64,000 nucleotides of DNA from Isosphaeraceae bacterium. GTDB lineage: Bacteria; Planctomycetota; Planctomycetia; Isosphaerales; Isosphaeraceae. The notes beneath the pieces were generated by a model. The model had not been told where the DNA came from. It worked only from the letters and a program-made list of their open reading frames with translations, and did no database searches. The DNA is taken from assembly GCA_026004735.1 (NCBI GenBank), contig BPJS01000001.1, forward strand, positions 620,001 to 684,000. Direction: 5' to 3'. Position 1 is the first letter of the stretch; the number at the start of each line of letters is the position of its first letter. Positions 43,810 to 51,298 of the stretch are shown piece by piece. The position numbers and the translations under genes were made by a program.

Positions 43810-44862
43810 ATGCGGCGGTCGTTGGTCGATCCCGACCCCGTGAGCCATCTCTCCGATATGCTCCCGCCTGCGCTGCCGTTGGTCGACTCGTTCGGCCGCC
43901 TGCACAACAACTTGCGGATCAGCGTCACGGATCGCTGCAATATCCGTTGCGTCTACTGCATGCCCGAGACGGTCCGGTTTCTTCCCCGCGCCGAGGTCCT
44001 CCGCTTCGAGGAAATCGCCCGGGTCGTCCGAGCGGCCGTTCCGCTGGGCATCGACAAGCTCCGCCTGACCGGAGGCGAGCCGCTGGTGCGCCGCGACTTG
44101 CCGCGCCTGATTACGCTGCTGGCTGAGATCGACGGGATCCGCGACATCGCCCTAACAACCAACGGGATCCTGCTGGCCCCCATGGCTCGCCAACTCTGGG
44201 ACGCTGGCCTCCGCCGGATCAACGTCAGCCTCGACACCCTGGATCCCACGCGCTTCGAGCAACTGACTCGCCGCAGCGGCTTCGAGCAGGTCATCGAGGG
44301 GATCCACGCCGCCCGCGAAGCCGGCTTCCATCCGGTCAAAATCAACGCCGTCGCCATCAAGGGCGTCACCGAGGACGACGTCGTCCCGCTGGCCCGCTTT
44401 GGCCGTGACCACGGTTGCGAGATCCGGTTCATCGAGTACATGCCGCTCGACGCCGGCGACGCCTGGGAGCGGGGCAAGGTCCTCTTCGCCGAAGAAATCC
44501 TCGACCGCCTGGCCGCTGAATTCGGCCCCCTCGAACCGGCCCCCGACCAGGACCCCCGCGCTCCGGCGCTGGATTATGTCTATACCGATGGCCACCCGGC
44601 TCGCGTGGGCCTGATCGCCTCGGTCAGCCGCCCCTTCTGCGGCTCGTGCAACCGCCTCCGCCTTACGGCCGACGGCAAGCTCCGCAACTGCCTGTTCGCT
44701 CTCGACGAGACCGACCTCCGCGCCCTCCTGCGCGGCGGGGCCGACGACGAAGCCCTCCGCGCCGCCATTCGCGCCAGCGTCGCCGCCAAATGGGAAGGCC
44801 ACGAGATCAATACCGCCCGGTTTATCAAGCCCGCCCGCCTGATGCATGCCATCGGCGGCTAA
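43810..44862 (+). CDS. moaA: GTP 3',8-cyclase MoaA (radical SAM)
   Basis: 350 residues from ATG 43810; ATG 43858 is a shorter alternative nearer the conserved LVDSFGR. Catalyses the first step of molybdenum cofactor synthesis from GTP. Radical-SAM cluster in TDRCNIRCVYCMPE near 38-51, substrate motif LRLTGGEPLVRRD near 79, TTNGILLAPMA near 108, and SLDTLDPTRFEQLTRR near 130. The C-terminal second cluster is SRPFCGSCNRLRLTADGKLRNC near 273-294. It ends in the conserved Gly-Gly. Complete and probably active. Confidence 0.95.
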   Translation: MRRSLVDPDPVSHLSDMLPPALPLVDSFGRLHNNLRISVTDRCNIRCVYCMPETVRFLPRAEVLRFEEIARVVRAAVPLGIDKLRLTGGEPLVRRDLPRLITLLAEIDGIRDIALTTNGILLAPMARQLWDAGLRRINVSLDTLDPTRFEQLTRRSGFEQVIEGIHAAREAGFHPVKINAVAIKGVTEDDVVPLARFGRDHGCEIRFIEYMPLDAGDAWERGKVLFAEEILDRLAAEFGPLEPAPDQDPRAPALDYVYTDGHPARVGLIASVSRPFCGSCNRLRLTADGKLRNCLFALDETDLRALLRGGADDEALRAAIRASVAAKWEGHEINTARFIKPARLMHAIGG

Positions 44863-44863
44863 C

Positions 44864-45184
44864 TCAGCTCTCCTCGCGAGTGGTCCTCCCGTGACCAGGC
44901 CCACCGTCCCGGTCGCGCGTCACGATCCCGTTCCGGATCAGGATGGCCGTCGCCAAAATCAGGCTCGCCCCGGTCCCCAGAAACAACCCGCCGACGATCT
45001 CGAGCCCGAAGCCCAGCTTCGCCGCGTCGCCAGCGGCCCCCGGTCCGGTCAGCCAACGCACAAACGACGGTGCCACCCGTCCAATCGCATACCCGGTTAT
45101 CCCGCCCGCCGCGCCACCGACCAGGGTGCCGGGCATCACACGGGCGATCGCCTCCGGCAGCCGGATCACGACGGCCGCCCCCAA
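44864..45184 (-). CDS. Small membrane protein with glycine-rich helices
   Basis: 106 residues from ATG 45184. Two hydrophobic helices: about 18-36, with glycine-zipper spacing (GTLVGGAAGGITGYAIG), and 60-84 (LEIVGGLFLGTGASLILATAIL). The ends are charged. It overlaps the end of the upstream enolase-superfamily gene by 19 bases, so they are likely co-transcribed and translationally linked. It converges with moaA one base away. No known family. Confidence 0.65.
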   Translation of the reverse strand: MGAAVVIRLPEAIARVMPGTLVGGAAGGITGYAIGRVAPSFVRWLTGPGAAGDAAKLGFGLEIVGGLFLGTGASLILATAILIRNGIVTRDRDGGPGHGRTTREES

Positions 45185-46266
45185 CTCTCCGCCCGGACCT
45201 GGTGCTGATGGACCCGAGGCAGGTTGAGCACATGGCCCAACCCCGCACGCTCCGGCACGCGAAACCGCCCCCCGCCCTCATCGTCCAGCTCAATCGGCGG
45301 CTTGACCAGCTCATCGACGAACCAGCGGGCCGTCGGCGCCAGACCCGTCGGGTCCTTGCAGTTGGGCAACGTCGCAAACGCGATCGCCTGGGCCAGGCCG
45401 ATCCCCAATTCCGGCCCGGTCCCGACCCGGCAGCCTATACCCAGCTCGGCCGCCTGATCGTGCAGCCGCCGCGCCGCGGTCAGACCCCCCACTTCCTGCA
45501 GAGCCACCCGCGCCAGCCGGCATGCCCCCCGCCGCAGCGCCTCGGTATGCGTCACATCCAGGCAGATTGGCGCTTCCAGCTCGGACTGCAACCGCGCCAG
45601 CCCCTCCACATCCGACGGGTCCCAGGGATCAGCAATCCAGAGCGGCTCCAACTCGTCCAACCGCCGGAAGACCGCCGCATCGGCAGGCCGATACCGGCCG
45701 CCCGCATCCACCGCCACCTGACACTCCGAGCAATGGCTCCGCACGGCCGCCACAAAGTCCACATCCCGACCCGGTTGAACGGCAACCACGAAGGTACGAA
45801 TCCCCTCCTGCCGGTGAGGCTCGATCGCCCGCAGCAGATCGACGACGGTCTGTTGCGGCACAAGCCGGACGCTCGGCTCAACGCCCGCCGCGATCCGCGC
45901 CGGGCTGGCACCCAAATATTCGGCCAGACTCCTCTGCTCGGCCTGCGCCATCAAATCTAGCAACGCCCCATCCGCCGCAGCCCGTGCCGACGTGGCCAGA
46001 TCCTCCCACCCGTCGCCTGTCCCCGACTCGACCACCGCCTGCGCCCAACCGGCCAGCTCCTCCCAGCTCGCCTCCACCGCCGCGACAGCCGCACTGCCGT
46101 CCCCCGGCGGTGAACACTCCCCCAGCCCGACCCGCCCTGCCTCATCCTCCAGGGTCAGGATCAAGCTGTGCCGCATCCGATTCAACCCGCTACCACCGCC
46201 GACGTGCCCCTCCTTGAACGGAACCTGTACGCGTGTCAATGTTGACCGCACGATTCGGCGTCGCAT
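45166..46266 (-). CDS. Enolase-superfamily (o-succinylbenzoate synthase/muconate-lactonizing type) protein lacking catalytic residues
   Basis: 366 residues from ATG 46266, which has GGGAGGAGG upstream (ATG 46317 is less likely). The protein aligns end to end with MenC/N-acylamino-acid racemases: PFKEGHVGGG near 16, a barrel with FVVAVQPGRDVDFVAAV near 159, VAVDAGGRY near 185, EAPICLDVTHTEALRRGACR near 231, and GLTAARRLHDQAAELGI near 261. However, the KxK pair is V160/A162, the second-side Lys of the NIK motif is A255, and the metal-ligand Glu of IEQP is A212; D187 and D237 remain. Catalysis by the normal mechanism is therefore unlikely. A binding or regulatory role, or new chemistry, is inferred. 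Confidence 0.8.
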   Translation of the reverse strand: MRRRIVRSTLTRVQVPFKEGHVGGGSGLNRMRHSLILTLEDEAGRVGLGECSPPGDGSAAVAAVEASWEELAGWAQAVVESGTGDGWEDLATSARAAADGALLDLMAQAEQRSLAEYLGASPARIAAGVEPSVRLVPQQTVVDLLRAIEPHRQEGIRTFVVAVQPGRDVDFVAAVRSHCSECQVAVDAGGRYRPADAAVFRRLDELEPLWIADPWDPSDVEGLARLQSELEAPICLDVTHTEALRRGACRLARVALQEVGGLTAARRLHDQAAELGIGCRVGTGPELGIGLAQAIAFATLPNCKDPTGLAPTARWFVDELVKPPIELDDEGGGRFRVPERAGLGHVLNLPRVHQHQVRAESWGRPS

Positions 46267-46398
46267 CGAGCCTCCTCCCGCACCCTTCTTCCATCCTCGG
46301 AGACGCGCGCAGACCAATCAAGCGTGCGGCCGATTGCCCGGCTCCGATCGCTATTCTTAAAGTAAAGCCTCCTGAACTCGAACTCTTCGACTCGCCGG

Positions 46399-46827
46399 AT
46401 GAACGACCCCAGGACTCCGTGGTACCGCGACGGCCTGCCCTTTGCCTGCACCCGCTGCGGCCGCTGCTGCACGGGCGCTCCGGGCTACGTCTGGGTCGAC
46501 CTCGACCAGATCCGTCGACTGGCCGACCACCTTCAGCTTCCTCTCGATGAGTTCACCACGCGATACGTCCGCCGCGTCGGTCAGCGCTTCAGCTTGATCG
46601 AACGCCCGGGAGGCGACTGCGTCTTCTGGGATCGGTCCGCGGGATGCACCGTCTACCCCGCCCGCCCCACCCAGTGCCGCAGTTGGCCCTTCTGGCCCAA
46701 GCTCCTGGCCTCGCCGGAAGCCTGGCAAGAGGCTCAGAGCCTCTGCCCTGGGACTCGGGCCGGACCCATCGTTCCCCTGGACACGATCGAGTTCCACGCC
46801 CGCCGCGCCGCCTCGGTTCTCCCCTAA
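46399..46827 (+). CDS. YkgJ family cysteine-cluster protein
   Basis: 142 residues from ATG 46399. The N-terminal CTRCGRCCTGAPGYVWVD near 17-34 and a later CVFWDRSAGCTVYPARPTQC at about 74-93 form the CxxCxxCC...C...C...C pattern of the YkgJ/FliB-like family. Such proteins are thought to bind zinc or an iron-sulfur cluster; their role is unknown. Soluble and full length for the family. The next gene, 22 bases downstream, is a second family member. Confidence 0.85.
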   Translation: MNDPRTPWYRDGLPFACTRCGRCCTGAPGYVWVDLDQIRRLADHLQLPLDEFTTRYVRRVGQRFSLIERPGGDCVFWDRSAGCTVYPARPTQCRSWPFWPKLLASPEAWQEAQSLCPGTRAGPIVPLDTIEFHARRAASVLP

Positions 46828-46849
46828 TCCAACCCTCTAGCCCGCCCGC

Positions 46850-47338
46850 ATGCACTACCAGCCGCTCGACCCCGCCACCCGGACCGCGCTCCAGGCGCTC
46901 TACGGCGACTTGGACGACGCCATCGCCCGCGCGGGCCCGGTCTGTCAACTGAGCGGCCGCTGCTGCCGGTTCCAGGAATACGATCACCGGCTCTACCTGA
47001 GCGAGCTGGAAGCCGCCTACCTGATCCATACCGCGACTCCGCCTCTCCGCCCCCTGGACGCCGGCGCCACGTGCCCCTGGCAAGACTCCAAAGGCCTCTG
47101 CACCGCCCGCGAGGCCCGCCCGCTCGGCTGCCGCGTTTATTATTGCGACCCACACTATCACGACGAAGGCCCGCGCCTCAGCGAACTCTACATCGGCCAG
47201 CTCAAGCAATTGACCCACGCGACCGGACGCCCTTGGAACTACGCCCCCTTGCATGCCCACCTCGCGGCCGCCCGCGCCACCGGACAACTGGCCTTCCCCG
47301 ACACCGCCAACCCACCCTCGGCGATTCCAGACCCTTGA
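46850..47338 (+). CDS. Second YkgJ-like cysteine-cluster protein
   Basis: 162 residues from ATG 46850. Cysteine pattern: CQLSGRCCRFQEYDHRLYLS near 32-51, CPWQDSKGLC near 75-84 and PLGCRVYYCDPHYHD near 91-105. It differs from its neighbour by having CxxxxxCC at the first site and a His-containing CDPHYH motif, so it is a diverged relative rather than a recent duplicate. The helical C-terminus (ELYIGQLKQLTHATGRPWNY) may pack over the metal site. Co-directional with and 22 bases after the first member; its end contains the promoter -35 of the HU gene. Confidence 0.82.
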   Translation: MHYQPLDPATRTALQALYGDLDDAIARAGPVCQLSGRCCRFQEYDHRLYLSELEAAYLIHTATPPLRPLDAGATCPWQDSKGLCTAREARPLGCRVYYCDPHYHDEGPRLSELYIGQLKQLTHATGRPWNYAPLHAHLAAARATGQLAFPDTANPPSAIPDP

Positions 47339-47363
47339 CAGGAACCCATACCACACTTACATT
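47335..47363 (+). promoter_or_regulatory. Predicted promoter of the HU gene
   Basis: TTGACA at 47335-47340 and TACATT at 47358-47363 with a 17-base spacer (6/6 and 4/6 matches). The -35 overlaps the stop of the preceding gene. The HU start codon is at 47424. Confidence 0.6.
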
Positions 47364-47423
47364 TGCGTCAAAGCGTCAAGGTAGGAATGACCAGCCCTGG
47401 TTCCGTCCCCGGAGAGTGGACTC

Positions 47424-47843
47424 GTGACCAAGAAAGAGATCGTCAAACAGATCTCCGAAGAGCTGGACCTGACCCAGCTGAAGACCAAGGAAATCGTTCA
47501 ACGCACCCTGGATGCCATCATCAAAACCCTCGTCGAGGAGGGCCGCATCGAGCTGCGCAACTTCGGGGTCTTCGAGGTCAAACGGCGAGCTCCGCGCAAA
47601 GCGCGCAATCCACGGACGGGGGATAAAGTCTACGTCCCGGCCAAGAATGTCGTGACCTTCAAGCCGGGCAAGGAAATGGAAGAATTGGTGCGGAAAATGA
47701 ATCCGGAGGATCTTCCCCTATTGGACGAGGGGTCAGATGCCGATCTAGTCAAGGACGGATCGGTCGAGCCCTCGTCCGAGCCGCCGCAGACCGCGTCGCC
47801 GGCCGGCGCGGAAACCGGCGAGTCGGTCCGCGAGACGACGTAA
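47424..47843 (+). CDS. HU-family DNA-binding protein with acidic C-terminal tail
   Basis: 139 residues from GTG 47424. Residues 1-92 are a full HU/IHF fold: [39 protein letters not shown] near 38, the DNA-bending arm [15 protein letters not shown] near 57, and [16 protein letters not shown] near 77. Residues 93-139 are a tail rich in Glu, Asp, Ser and Pro not present in standard 90-residue HU. Basic tails are known in actinobacterial HU; an acidic one would modulate DNA binding or mediate contacts. Nucleoid protein in the cytoplasm. Confidence 0.92.
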   Translation: MTKKEIVKQISEELDLTQLKTKEIVQRTLDAIIKTLVEEGRIELRNFGVFEVKRRAPRKARNPRTGDKVYVPAKNVVTFKPGKEMEELVRKMNPEDLPLLDEGSDADLVKDGSVEPSSEPPQTASPAGAETGESVRETT

Positions 47844-47997
47844 GCCGTTTCCCGGACCCGGATTGGCGAAGGCCGAACCCCCAGGCCCAAGGTCTCCAAA
47901 CCGGCGGCCTGGACCCCGGCGTGAGCCCGCGCGAAGGAGACGCGCGGCGGGACTCCGCCCGGGGCGGACGCCCATCCCGAGGCGGGAGGATCCCGGC
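47844..47997 (+). other. Short gap before the small lipoprotein gene
   Basis: Contains the ribosome binding site GGGAGGA close to 47984-47990 and a GC-rich stretch; no promoter recognised. Confidence 0.35.
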
Positions 47998-48231
47998 ATG
48001 CGTAAGTTCCTGGTCGCTTTAGTTCTCACGGTCGCAGCCGTGGTCGTCGCGGAAGGCTGCGCACCGGTCCCGCTCCCGCACTATTCGGCCTTCCCGCCGA
48101 AACGTGTCGAGGAGCTGCTGGTCGACTCCGAGAACATGCGCCAGATCGGCGACGAGTGGCAGAGGTTCTGGTTCCTGGACCAGCCCTCGCACCTGACGCC
48201 GTTCCGGACGCACGGTGGCTTGGGTCCCTGA
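47998..48231 (+). CDS. Small lipoprotein of unknown function
   Basis: 77 residues from ATG 47998, GGGAGGA upstream. Signal: MRKFLVALVLTVAAVVVAEGC, with the lipidated Cys at residue 21 (lipobox VAEGC). The mature 56 residues contain SAFPPKRVEELLVDSENMRQ and a second aromatic stretch with FWFLDQPSHLTPFRTHGG. The pattern seems familiar from small conserved planctomycete proteins, but I cannot assign a role. It is probably lipid-anchored in the envelope. It converges with the transaldolase gene. Confidence 0.78.
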   Translation: MRKFLVALVLTVAAVVVAEGCAPVPLPHYSAFPPKRVEELLVDSENMRQIGDEWQRFWFLDQPSHLTPFRTHGGLGP

Positions 48232-48340
48232 TCTGCCGCGTCCGGCTGGTCGGCTCGACCGATCCTGGTGCGGACGGGCCTGAACGAGCAAGCCGCAGGC
48301 CGCCTGCCTGGCGGGGAGCCGGGGGCGGCCTGATTGGGTC

Positions 48341-49489
48341 TCAGACGCTCCGGCCCAGCGCTTCTCGCTTGCTCCGGATCGTTCCCATCAGCGAGTGGAA
48401 CGACTTCGCGAAACTCTCGACGCCTGCCTCGAGCAATGCGTCGGTGATACCCGCGAAGTCGATTCCCAGCGCGCCAAGCCGCTCGATCTGCCGCGCTGCC
48501 TCCTCCCGACCGGAGAGCAGGCTCGGTCGCACCCTGCCGTGGTCCTTGAAAGCCGCCAGGGTCTCCGGGGGCATGGTCGAGACGGTCTCCGGACCGATCA
48601 GCTCGTCCACGTAGAGCGTGTCCGGGTAATTGGGGTTTTTGGTGCCCACCGAAGCCCAGAGCAGCCGTTGCACCCGCGCGCCGCGGTCCGCCAGATCGCC
48701 GAAGCGGGCTTTGGAGAAAACGTCCTCAAAGACGCGGTGGGCGTTCTTGGCGTTGGCAATCGCGATCTTGCCGCGCAAGCCCAGTAGCTCGTCGCGGTGC
48801 GCAGAATCGGTCGCGGCGCGGGCTTCCAGCTCCTTGTCAACGGCGGTGTCGATCCGCGAAACGAAGAAACTGGCTACGGAGGCGACCCGGTCGATCGGCC
48901 GGCCGGCCTCGACCCGGCGCCGCAACGCCTTGACATACGTCTCGGCGACCTGACGGTAGGCCTCGACCCCAAACAACAGCGTCACATTGACGTTGACCCC
49001 CTCAAACAACGCCTCCTCGATCGCCGGCAGCCCTTCGCCGGTGCCGGGGATCTTGATCATGGCGTTGGGGCGATCCAGGGCCTTCCAGAGACGAACCGCC
49101 TCGGCCAGCGTCTCGGAGGTATTCCGCGCCAACAGGGGCGAGACCTCGAGGCTGACGAAGCCGTCGGCTCCGCCGGTGCGTTCGTAGACGGGCAAAAACA
49201 AGTCCAAAGCCCGGCGGATGTCGGCCAGGGTCAGGGCGTCATAGATCGCAAAATCGTCGGCCCCATGGGCCGCCAGTTCGCGGATCTGGGCATCGTAGGC
49301 CGAGCCCTGCCCAACGGCCTTCTCAAAAATGGTCGGGTTGGACGTCACACCGCGGAGGTCGTCCTCCTCGATCAGGCGGGCAAGCCCGCCCTCGTCGAGA
49401 AAGTCGCGGCTGATGAAGTCGAGCCAGGGGCTTTGGCCTTGCGCCAGCAAGGCCGCCAGGGTCGAAACCGGCCGGGTCGTGGTGGCCAT
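48341..49489 (-). CDS. tal: Transaldolase
   Basis: 382 residues from ATG 49489 (a few-codon extension to 49510 exists). Pentose-phosphate pathway enzyme moving a dihydroxyacetone unit between sugar phosphates. Motifs are LDFISRDFLDEGGLARLIEED near 22, GVTSNPTIFEKAVG near 47, RPNAMIKIPGTGEGLPAIEE near 141 (Schiff-base Lys in MIKIPGT), NVNVTLLFGVEAYRQVAE near 166, and WASVGTKNPNYPDTLYVDELI near 279. This is the longer, actinobacterial/cyanobacterial-type transaldolase of about 370-390 residues. Cytoplasmic. Confidence 0.94.
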   Translation of the reverse strand: MATTTRPVSTLAALLAQGQSPWLDFISRDFLDEGGLARLIEEDDLRGVTSNPTIFEKAVGQGSAYDAQIRELAAHGADDFAIYDALTLADIRRALDLFLPVYERTGGADGFVSLEVSPLLARNTSETLAEAVRLWKALDRPNAMIKIPGTGEGLPAIEEALFEGVNVNVTLLFGVEAYRQVAETYVKALRRRVEAGRPIDRVASVASFFVSRIDTAVDKELEARAATDSAHRDELLGLRGKIAIANAKNAHRVFEDVFSKARFGDLADRGARVQRLLWASVGTKNPNYPDTLYVDELIGPETVSTMPPETLAAFKDHGRVRPSLLSGREEAARQIERLGALGIDFAGITDALLEAGVESFAKSFHSLMGTIRSKREALGRSV

Positions 49490-49609
49490 GAGCACGCGGT
49501 CCTCATGCACGAATCACGAAAGAGATGGTCCCCAAAGCTTAGAGACAAACCGGGTCGCGCGGGAAGTCGCTTGCGAGCCGCCCGAACGCCCAAGCTCGGG
49601 GACGTCGGT

Positions 49610-50812
49610 TTATCGGAGCCGGTTTTCAAACCAGTAGAGACCGGTCTTGCCGGGGCAGACCAGGTCCACGTCGCCGTCGCCATCGAGATCGACGGCGGTG
49701 AGCTCCAGGCCGGTGCCGGCGGTCCCTGGCGGGAAATCCTTCTGTGCGTCACGCTTGGCACCGTCGGCCGGCGCGTTGGACGCTGGCTCGCCTTGGAAGA
49801 TGACGTACCGGTCCCAGCCGGGCTTCGCGGGGTTGAACCGATAGTACGCAACCACCGGCGCCCCGACATCGCCAGGCTCGACCTCGTGGGAGTAGACCCG
49901 CTTACCGGTGATCAGCTCGTTGTCCTGGCCGTCTCCGTCCAGGTCGGCCCAAACCAGGGTGTGAACCGAGCTGATCGAGTCATCGATCAAATGCCTCTTC
50001 CAAGCTGGCTTTCCGTCGGGGCCGGCGATCTGTTCGGACCAGTAGAGACCGATATCGTGCCCCATGCCGTGGATCAGGTCGGTGTCGCCGTCGCCGTCGA
50101 CATCCCGGCCCAGGATCTGAATGCCGGTCACTCCGAGGTCCCAGTCGCCATGCCAGGTCCAGGAGTCTCGGGAGGGGTCGGACGGGGCCTCGAACCAGCC
50201 CTTGGGGGTCAGCAGGTCGAGCCGTCCATCGCCGTTCATATCGCCGGTCCCGACACCGTGGCCGGCCGCCGGGGAGCCGAGGTCGTACTTCTTGAAGATC
50301 GGCTCGGATCCCGGTTTCTCGAGTTCGTAGAAGACCACCACGTTGACCGTGTTGGGCAGAATTTCCGGGCGTCCGTCGCCGGTCAGGTCGACTCGCACGG
50401 CCGTCTCGCTCGGTCCAGGCTGGTCGATCTCGTGGTAGGTCCACGGCTGGTCCGCGACGCCGGGATTCTCGACCCAGCCGACGCTCTTGCTGAAATACGA
50501 GACCGAGACGAAGTCGGTATCGCCATCGCCATCGACGTCCATCGGCAAGGTCGAAAAGCAGTTCATATAAGTGCCGATTTGCTCGACGTCGCGCACCCGG
50601 TGGGGCGTCCAGTGGGGTGCCTCGTACCAGGTCGAGCCGGAGACAACGTCGATGTCGCCATCGCCGTCGACGTCGAAGGCCCCGGCCGCTTCGAAGATGC
50701 TCCTGGGGTTGATCGCGTGCTTCTGGAAACTGGGTTCGTCGCCGCTGGCCGAGTCAGACGCTTCGAGCAAGGCGACCGCAAGTCCGAGTGCGATCAGGAA
50801 TCGCTGGTTCAT
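49610..50812 (-). CDS. Exported FG-GAP/VCBS beta-propeller protein
   Basis: 400 residues. Signal peptide at about 1-24 (FLIALGLAVALLEASDSASG). The mature protein has about seven calcium-binding blades marked by DxDGDGDxD loops, including FDVDGDGDIDVVSGS near 46, MDVDGDGDTDFVSVS near 91, VDLTGDGRPEILPN, GDMNGDGRLDLLTP, RDVDGDGDTDLIHG, ADLDGDGQDNELITG and VDLDGDGDVDLVCPG. This integrin-like fold is abundant in planctomycetes and mediates protein or glycan contacts outside the cytoplasm. No catalytic residues are evident. It is followed in the same direction by the transaldolase gene 120 bases downstream. Confidence 0.88.
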   Translation of the reverse strand: MNQRFLIALGLAVALLEASDSASGDEPSFQKHAINPRSIFEAAGAFDVDGDGDIDVVSGSTWYEAPHWTPHRVRDVEQIGTYMNCFSTLPMDVDGDGDTDFVSVSYFSKSVGWVENPGVADQPWTYHEIDQPGPSETAVRVDLTGDGRPEILPNTVNVVVFYELEKPGSEPIFKKYDLGSPAAGHGVGTGDMNGDGRLDLLTPKGWFEAPSDPSRDSWTWHGDWDLGVTGIQILGRDVDGDGDTDLIHGMGHDIGLYWSEQIAGPDGKPAWKRHLIDDSISSVHTLVWADLDGDGQDNELITGKRVYSHEVEPGDVGAPVVAYYRFNPAKPGWDRYVIFQGEPASNAPADGAKRDAQKDFPPGTAGTGLELTAVDLDGDGDVDLVCPGKTGLYWFENRLR

Positions 50813-50977
50813 TTGGCGGAAATCCTCTGTTCTTAGGGTTGGGGAAGGATCGGGGAGACTGAGCGGGGGCTTCGCAGGCGCGGGCAGGGAGCCTCAGGGG
50901 GCCAAGGGGACGCTGAGCGCACGTTCCGCGGCACGGGCAGGCCTCGACCGGCCCGGGGCCTGTGGGGCGGCACCGGC
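50813..50977. other. Intergenic gap, nothing recognised
   Basis: About 165 bases upstream of the FG-GAP gene; no convincing promoter or RNA gene. Confidence 0.35.
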
Positions 50978-51277
50978 TCAAAGCCCATCGTCGGATTCGT
51001 CGTGAAGCTCCCAGCCGAGCGCGGCTGTGACCGCGCTGAGGTGATCGAACACGGGTACCGGATCGGCGGCCTCGATGTCAAAGTCGAGCGCGAGCAAGCG
51101 GCCCGCTTCCAGACTGGCGAAGGCACGCAGTCCGAGGCTCTCGACCGTCAAGACGGCGTCCTCGTCGGAGGCGTCTTCGATGGCGGCAGGGAATCCGTGG
51201 TCGGCAAAGGCCGCGACCCAGTCTTCGAGGGTCCGGGGCGGAGTCGACCAGGCGGGGATGGCTAACCGCTGGAACAT
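50978..51277 (-). CDS. Small acidic protein of unknown function
   Basis: 99 residues from ATG 51277. Soluble and acidic: MFQRLAIPAWSTPPRTLEDW, then DHGFPAAIEDASDEDAVL, LEAGRLLALDFDIEAADPVP and a C-terminal GWELHDESDDG. No signal peptide or metal motif. The alternating strand/helix look suggests a small alpha/beta fold. It starts 22 bases after the end of the oxidoreductase gene on the same strand and is likely co-transcribed with it. Confidence 0.65.
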   Translation of the reverse strand: MFQRLAIPAWSTPPRTLEDWVAAFADHGFPAAIEDASDEDAVLTVESLGLRAFASLEAGRLLALDFDIEAADPVPVFDHLSAVTAALGWELHDESDDGL

Positions 51278-51298
51278 GCTCGTTCGGCGCGAACTGGA

